From the NCBI GenBank assembly GCA_934098295.1, contig CAKONV010000001.1, positions 186,001-250,000 of the forward strand: a stretch of DNA of 64,000 nucleotides, given 5' to 3'. The position numbers and the translations under genes were made by a program. This DNA comes from an uncultured Bacilli bacterium (GTDB taxonomy: Bacteria > Bacillota_I > Bacilli_A > ML615J-28 > CAG-313). Every line of letters begins with the position of its first letter. Positions within the stretch are counted from its first letter, which is position 1. Under the pieces are notes generated by a model, which saw only the letters and a program-made list of their open reading frames with translations, had not been told where the DNA came from and searched no databases. Below, piece by piece: positions 60,053-64,000 of this stretch.

Positions 60053-60771
60053 TTTTTATCTCCTAATACATCAGTTGTAATATAATCAACATTTAAATTG
60101 TTAAATTGTTTTAAATCTTTTTTAGTATTTAGCACCCAAAGAGAAGTTGGAAGGCCCTTTTCAATAAACTTATTCATCCAACCTCTTCCTTCTGCATCCA
60201 TAATAGAAAAACAGGCATCAAAACCAATTCCATTATTTAAGCACAATTGTACATATTTCTGATAGTCGGTTCTTGCCACATACATGGTTTGATATTCATT
60301 ATGCAAACTTCGTATCATAACCAGTAAAGAAATATTTACAAGATTGGCAATAAAAATTATTCTATCACTACTAATATTATACTTATTTATGATATCAATA
60401 GCATTTATAACATCTTCATAACTACAACTTTCTTTTAATTCAACAAACAAAATTAAAGGTGTAGGTGCTATCGTTTTTATTAGATCTTCAAATAATAAAA
60501 GTTTTCCCTTTCTCTCAACATTTTTTTCACACTTTACTAGCTCATAATCCTTTAATTCGTCATAATTATGTTCTTTTATGATTAAGTCTTTGCCAGTTAA
60601 TCTCTTTAAATCTAAATCATGACAAACAACAAGTTTTTTATCTTTAGTTGGTTGGATATCACATTCAATACCATCATATAAACCGTTAATTGCTCCCCAA
60701 AATGCTTCAATTGTATTTTCAACTCCATATCCTTTCCCCCCCCTATGAGCCACATATTTTATTTTTCTCAT
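60049..60771 (-). CDS. Glycerophosphodiester phosphodiesterase family protein (GDPD)
   Basis: 240 residues from the ATG at 60769-60771, with GAGGT upstream. A longer frame to 60882 would translate through the promoter and operator and is rejected. KYVAHRGGKGYGVENTIEAFWGA, GIECDIQPTKDKKLVVCHD and LFVELKE give the conserved His-Arg, Glu/Asp metal ligands and second His of the GDPD barrel. GDPDs cut glycerophosphodiesters to glycerol-3-P and an alcohol. No signal peptide, so cytoplasmic. First gene of the GDPD-DUF4127-GH84-NAGPA operon. Confidence 0.92.
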   Translation of the reverse strand: MRKIKYVAHRGGKGYGVENTIEAFWGAINGLYDGIECDIQPTKDKKLVVCHDLDLKRLTGKDLIIKEHNYDELKDYELVKCEKNVERKGKLLLFEDLIKTIAPTPLILFVELKESCSYEDVINAIDIINKYNISSDRIIFIANLVNISLLVMIRSLHNEYQTMYVARTDYQKYVQLCLNNGIGFDACFSIMDAEGRGWMNKFIEKGLPTSLWVLNTKKDLKQFNNLNVDYITTDVLGDKK

Positions 60772-60789
60772 ATCTTTTACCTCGCATAT

Positions 60790-60818
60790 ATTATATAATA
60801 AAATTTTTAACAAGTCAA
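60790..60818 (-). promoter_or_regulatory. Promoter of the GDPD operon
   Basis: On the minus strand TTGACT (60813-60818) and TATAAT (60790-60795) are 17 bases apart. The operator is 6 bases upstream of the -35, the same geometry as at 48.7 kb. Confidence 0.9.
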
Positions 60819-60824
60819 AGCAAA

Positions 60825-60838
60825 TGTATAGACAAGTT
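60825..60838. promoter_or_regulatory. GntR/HutC-type operator at the GDPD promoter
   Basis: TGTATAGACAAGTT is identical to the promoter-proximal arm at 48708-48721. The six bases linking it to the -35 (TTTGCT against TTTGTT on the minus strand) also match except for one. Confidence 0.85.
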
Positions 60839-60850
60839 ATAGATATTAAA

Positions 60851-60886
60851 AAAAATGAGCCTAATATATTAGTTAAGCTCATTTTT
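60851..60886 (-). terminator. Terminator overlapping the end of the glycosyltransferase gene
   Basis: AAAAATGAGC pairs with GCTCATTTTT, with inner CTAAT/ATTAG pairing. The stop codon of the glycosyltransferase lies within it. The minus strand continues with a run of T. Confidence 0.85.
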
Positions 60887-62008
60887 CGTTTTATTTACTT
60901 CATTTATAATAAATTCGGCAATCTTGGATGTTGAGGAAATATCGACGTTTTTTCTTTGTGCTTCTTTCATTTTCTCTAATTCTACTTCATCATTTAATAA
61001 CTTTATACCATTATTTACAAGTTCATTTGCACCATTACCAGATATAGCCATATTTTCTTTTAAAAAGAAATCACGGTTAGCCGTTTCACATCCAGGAATA
61101 GGAAAAGTTACCACCATTGGTTTTCTTGAAGCGAAAGTTTCGGTAGAGGTTAATCCACCTGGTTTAGTATAAACAATGTCAGCAGCTTTCATATAAAGAG
61201 GCATCTTAGAAGTATGGCCTAAAATAATGAAACTCTTATATCCAAGGACTATTCTTTTTATTTTATTATAAACACGTTCATTGTTGCCACAAATTACGAC
61301 AATTTGATAATTTGATAAATCTTGGACATTGTTTATAAAAGCTTTTACCATGGAAACAAGACTACCAGCACCCATAGAACCACCGATTAGAAGAATAATT
61401 TTTTTATTTGAATCAAGTTCTAAGTTCAAACAAGCTTCTTCTTTAGAAACATTGGCTAAAATCTTTGGTGAAAAAGGAATACCAAATGGATGAAGTTTTT
61501 CTTTGTTTAATCCTCTTTTTATACATTCTTCCGTAAGTGATGCATGAGGCGTAATATAATAATCACAATTGGTTTCTTCCCAAAAAGGTATAACTGTATA
61601 ATCAGTAAAAACCCCAAAAGTTGGAGGTAAACTAATACCTTTTTCTTTCATAAAAGTAATTGTTTCCGCAGGATAAAGATGAGTCATTACGATAGCATCA
61701 TAATGATGTTCTTTTAAATAAACTTCTAAATATTTACCCATCTTTTTATTGGCTAAATAAACTGGAGATTTTTTAAAGTGTTTGCTGACTGTCATTCCTA
61801 AATTATATGCCATACCAAATACAGCCGGTGTCTTTTGAACTGTTTTTACGTATATGTTAGCCACCATTTTAGCTGTTTTTACTGAAGCAAGGGTTAAATA
61901 GTCAAAAACAAAAGCATCATGGCCCATAAGAACAAACTGTTCCTTTAACGCATTAGCAGCAGCATCATGACCGCCACCAGTTTTACATGATAATAATAAA
62001 ATATTCAT
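60869..62008 (-). CDS. UgtP/MGDG-synthase-like glycosyltransferase (GT28)
   Basis: 379 residues from the ATG at 62006-62008, one base pair into the overlap with plsY. NILLLSCKTGGGHDAAANALKEQF is the MGDG-synthase N-terminal motif. YPAETITFMKEKG, GIPFSPKI, IILLIGGSMGAGS and VYTKPGGLTSTETFASRKPMVV are GT28 donor-site motifs. Relatives add glucose or galactose to diacylglycerol to make membrane glycolipids and the lipoteichoic acid anchor. The neighbour plsY makes the lipid precursor. Confidence 0.88.
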   Translation of the reverse strand: MNILLLSCKTGGGHDAAANALKEQFVLMGHDAFVFDYLTLASVKTAKMVANIYVKTVQKTPAVFGMAYNLGMTVSKHFKKSPVYLANKKMGKYLEVYLKEHHYDAIVMTHLYPAETITFMKEKGISLPPTFGVFTDYTVIPFWEETNCDYYITPHASLTEECIKRGLNKEKLHPFGIPFSPKILANVSKEEACLNLELDSNKKIILLIGGSMGAGSLVSMVKAFINNVQDLSNYQIVVICGNNERVYNKIKRIVLGYKSFIILGHTSKMPLYMKAADIVYTKPGGLTSTETFASRKPMVVTFPIPGCETANRDFFLKENMAISGNGANELVNNGIKLLNDEVELEKMKEAQRKNVDISSTSKIAEFIINEVNKTKNELN

Positions 62009-62009
62009 A

Positions 62010-62639
62010 TTAATTCTTACTGAAAACAAAGTGAATTTCTTTGTCTTCGCATTCCTTTAACGATTTTTTGTGTCTTATAAATATTAATAAGGTCATAATT
62101 AAAAAGCCAACTAGTAATACATATTTTTTTACGAAGAAAAAATCATAAATAGTATAACTCAAAAACCAACAAATAAAAGTTATTACGGTTCTCAATGCAT
62201 GCGGCTTGATAATTAAAACAACAGAAAAAAAGATAAACCAAAAGGCTAAAAAACAAAATGGTAATAAATCAGGTATCAATCCAAATAAAATTCCAAACGA
62301 TGATAAAATGCATTTACCGCCATTTTTTAAGCCCATATAAATTGGATAAGCGTGGCCTAAAACAGGTGCAACCAGCACTAAAATAAATAATAAATTATCA
62401 TAATCTAAAAATTTTAAAGAAAAAAAGATTGGTAAAAAGGCCTTAAAGAAATCGCAAACTAAGGCTAACACTCCGCATGTTGTACCTCCGTATTTAAAGG
62501 CATTGGCCATTCCAGGATTATGATCATCACTTACATCAATTAAATCAATATGTTTTAAAACTTTAACAATCAAATAACTAAACATAATGCTTCCTGATAA
62601 ATATCCTAAAACTATAAAACTCAAGTATTTAGTAAACAT
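62010..62639 (-). CDS. plsY: PlsY-family glycerol-3-phosphate acyltransferase
   Basis: 209 residues. YLSGSIMFSYLI is motif 1 (Ser-rich). NPGMANAFKYGGTTCGVLALVCDFFKAF is motif 2. GHAYPIYMGLKNGGK is motif 3 of PlsY. Five or so membrane segments are evident. PlsY transfers an acyl group from acyl-phosphate to glycerol-3-phosphate. Some motif positions differ from classical PlsY (GMAN rather than G-S/A-TN), so a divergent paralogue is possible. It overlaps the glycosyltransferase gene by 3 bases and follows the MarR gene. Confidence 0.82.
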   Translation of the reverse strand: MFTKYLSFIVLGYLSGSIMFSYLIVKVLKHIDLIDVSDDHNPGMANAFKYGGTTCGVLALVCDFFKAFLPIFFSLKFLDYDNLLFILVLVAPVLGHAYPIYMGLKNGGKCILSSFGILFGLIPDLLPFCFLAFWFIFFSVVLIIKPHALRTVITFICWFLSYTIYDFFFVKKYVLLVGFLIMTLLIFIRHKKSLKECEDKEIHFVFSKN

Positions 62640-62655
62640 TACAATTCACCTCTTT

Positions 62656-63069
62656 TTAGCCTGCAAGTAAGCTCATTAATCTTAAAAACTCATTAGCATC
62701 TTTATCACCTAATTTTTTAAAAATAATCTTGGCATCACTCGCTAATTGTTCATTGATTTTTTCTGCTATTTTTCTTCCTTTATCCGTTAACTTTACATAA
62801 ACCTTTCTTCTATCTATAATAGATACTTCTCGATAAACATAATTCTTTTTCTCTAATTTTTTAATGGCTGTAGATACTCTTCCACTTGTAAGTTTTTGAA
62901 TTTTACCAATCATGCCTGAAGTAATACTTTTCTTTTCTTCTTTTTCATAATTTAAAATTGTCTGAAGAATACCCGGTTCACCATAAGACAATTCTTTGGC
63001 ATTCTTAATTGAACTAGATGAGGATCTAACAAGATTTAAAAATTTATTTAAAAATTCTTTATATGACAT
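62656..63069 (-). CDS. MarR-family transcriptional regulator
   Basis: 137 residues. The winged helix is recognisable: YGEPGILQTILNYEKEEKKSITSG, IGKIQKLTSGRVSTAIKKLEKKNYVYRE, then the wing DRRKVYVKLTDKGRKIAE. Regulators of this class sense small phenolic or lipid molecules. It heads an operon with plsY and the glycosyltransferase, and its promoter carries a perfect palindrome, so autoregulation is likely. The divergent MATE transporter may be a second target. Confidence 0.9.
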   Translation of the reverse strand: MSYKEFLNKFLNLVRSSSSSIKNAKELSYGEPGILQTILNYEKEEKKSITSGMIGKIQKLTSGRVSTAIKKLEKKNYVYREVSIIDRRKVYVKLTDKGRKIAEKINEQLASDAKIIFKKLGDKDANEFLRLMSLLAG

Positions 63070-63089
63070 ATCTATACACCTTTATAATT

Positions 63090-63108
63090 TATCTTACACT
63101 GTAAGATA
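63090..63108. promoter_or_regulatory. 19-base palindrome, probable MarR operator
   Basis: TATCTTACACTGTAAGATA is a perfect palindrome around a central C. It begins within the -10 hexamer of the MarR promoter, where bound repressor would block transcription. Confidence 0.8.
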
Positions 63109-63136
63109 TTATACACCTTTTTTGATTAATTGTCAA
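63108..63136 (-). promoter_or_regulatory. Promoter of the MarR-plsY-glycosyltransferase operon
   Basis: On the minus strand TTGACA (63131-63136) and TATAAT (63108-63113) are exactly 17 bases apart; both are perfect consensus. Confidence 0.9.
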
Positions 63137-63296
63137 ATTTCTTGTGTTTATATTGTTTTCTATTCTATTAATTTTTTTATACAATAATTTTATAAAAAAT
63201 TTGAAATTAAACTTTTTTCATTTGATTGAACCATTATAGAAGAAATAATCACAAAAATTTGATATAATGATGTGTTAATAGTTTTAGGAGCATATT

Positions 63297-64000
63297 ATGA
63301 AAGATTTAACTAAAGGATCAATTGTTAAAGGAATTATTACTTTTTCTATTCCCCTAATAATAGCAAACATTCTCCAACAAATGTATAATGTTACCGACAC
63401 TATTATTATTGGCAAAGTTTTAGGAAAAGTAGCCTTAAGCGCTGTTGGTTCAGCATTTACTTTGATGACTTTTTTAACATCAATTATTATTGGTTTATGT
63501 ATGGGAGTAGGAACTGTAATTTCTAATCTTTATGGTAAAAAAGAAACTAATAAAATTAAAAACACCCTTTTTATGTCTTTTGTTTTTATTTTTCTTATAA
63601 CCATTGTTATAATGTTAATTGTATATTTATTTCATTCCTATATTATTAGAGCTTTAAATATTCCAAGTGAAGTAGCTCCTTTAATGTCTAGTTATCTATT
63701 AATTATCTATATAGGTATTATTCCTACTTTTATTTATAACTTTTTTGCTTCATTCATTCGTTCCTTAACGGATTCTCTATCTTCTCTTATTGTCCTTTTT
63801 ATATCTACTATTTTAAATATAGGTTTGGACTTATTTTTTGTTTTAAATCTTAAAATGGGAATTAATGGAGCTGCTATTGCTACAGTTATTTCTCAAACAA
63901 TTTCTGCTCTTATCATTACTATTTATGCTTTATCTAAATACAAGGACTATTTACCTAATAAGGATAATTTTAAGATTGATAAACCGCTTTTAAGTTATAT
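63297..64000 (+). CDS. MATE-family efflux transporter, C-terminus outside the window
   Basis: About 234 codons are visible. MKDLTKGSIVKGIITFSIPLIIANILQQMYNVTDTIIIGK is the standard MATE/DinF N-terminus. Membrane segments continue (LTSIIIGLCMGVGTVISNLYG, SFVFIFLITIVIMLIVYLF, NIGLDLFFVLNLKMGINGAAIATVISQTIS). MATE proteins export drugs or metabolites using Na+ or H+. The ATG at 63297 follows TTAGGAG; TATAAT is at 63263-63268. It is divergent from the MarR operon. Confidence 0.92.
   Translation, partial: MKDLTKGSIVKGIITFSIPLIIANILQQMYNVTDTIIIGKVLGKVALSAVGSAFTLMTFLTSIIIGLCMGVGTVISNLYGKKETNKIKNTLFMSFVFIFLITIVIMLIVYLFHSYIIRALNIPSEVAPLMSSYLLIIYIGIIPTFIYNFFASFIRSLTDSLSSLIVLFISTILNIGLDLFFVLNLKMGINGAAIATVISQTISALIITIYALSKYKDYLPNKDNFKIDKPLLSY

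Noticed and set aside
60772..60882. N-terminal extension of the GDPD protein by 37 residues
   Set aside because: It would translate the -10, -35 and operator of the operon and overlap a terminator. The ATG at 60769-60771 has GAGGT and gives the normal family start.
1..64000. Mycoplasma-type code with TGA as tryptophan
   Set aside because: TGA ends several genes at tight ATGA overlaps (for example the GntR gene and the GDPD gene), and Trp is written TGG throughout.
1..64000. Insertion sequences, prophage, integrase or attachment sites
   Set aside because: No transposase, integrase or flanking repeats were seen. The only sign of rearrangement is the truncated ABC ATPase remnant.

Overview
The window is AT-rich DNA from a low-GC Gram-positive bacterium (Bacillota). 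Marks of this are HrcA with CIRCE boxes, the yqeGHK-rsfS block, a SigK-type sigma factor, many lipoproteins with lipoboxes, Bacillus-like neighbourhoods and CCA-encoding tRNAs. The low GC, an uptake locus without its own ATPase and a single-domain GlmU-like enzyme recall uncultured Bacilli/Mollicutes-related gut lineages; that placement is inference. TGA is used as a stop codon in several overlapping gene pairs, so the code is standard and not the Mycoplasma code. Almost all genes are on the minus strand.

1-24.5 kb is mostly housekeeping. The heat-shock operon hrcA-grpE-dnaK (dnaK runs off the left edge) lies behind a promoter with two CIRCE elements. Next come a metallo-hydrolase, a hexokinase-like ASKHA protein and a PRC-barrel protein, then rsfS-yqeK-yqeH-yqeG. 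On the plus strand are a pro-SigK-like sigma factor and TcdA. After them come a TetR regulator and oleate hydratase, a membrane-anchored HNH protein, mtnN-greA, the complete 5-methoxyuridine tRNA-modification set (two U32 proteins plus TrmR), a large XRE-TPR regulator, and YgjP / guanylate kinase / CmpB. Two tRNA-Arg genes, a small XRE protein, a single-domain GlmU-like enzyme and a CpsB-type PHP phosphatase complete this part.

24.6-60.8 kb is an accessory region built around a glycan-use regulon. A long co-directional run (48.6 to 28.3 kb, perhaps to 26.6 kb) encodes two solute-binding proteins and two ABC permease pairs. Between the pairs lie three unusual membrane proteins (DUF5696, YIP1, NHL). 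The run continues with a lipoprotein, a HutC-type GntR regulator, an SGNH hydrolase, a TIM-barrel protein, DUF4127, an FAD oxidoreductase and a GH18 lipoprotein. A second operon (60.8 to 53.7 kb) encodes GDPD, a DUF4127 fusion, GH84 and a phosphodiester glycosidase. A third unit encodes a 1060-residue modular lipoprotein. All three units start from a TTGACT-17-TATAAT promoter carrying copies of one operator, TGTATAGACAAGTT, which is the TGTnTAnACA type bound by HutC-family regulators. The enzymes point to a GlcNAc-containing, phosphodiester-linked glycan. No intact ABC ATPase is present; the only ATPase sequence is a broken remnant at 48.9-49.5 kb.

The most novel item is a roughly 295-residue domain I do not recognise. 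It occurs once at the C-terminus of the 505-residue lipoprotein and once fused behind DUF4127. The fusion keeps a strong internal ribosome-binding site (GGAGGT) at the domain junction.

60.8-64 kb holds a UgtP-like glycosyltransferase, PlsY and a MarR regulator with a 19-bp palindrome in its promoter. Divergent from them is a MATE transporter cut by the right edge.
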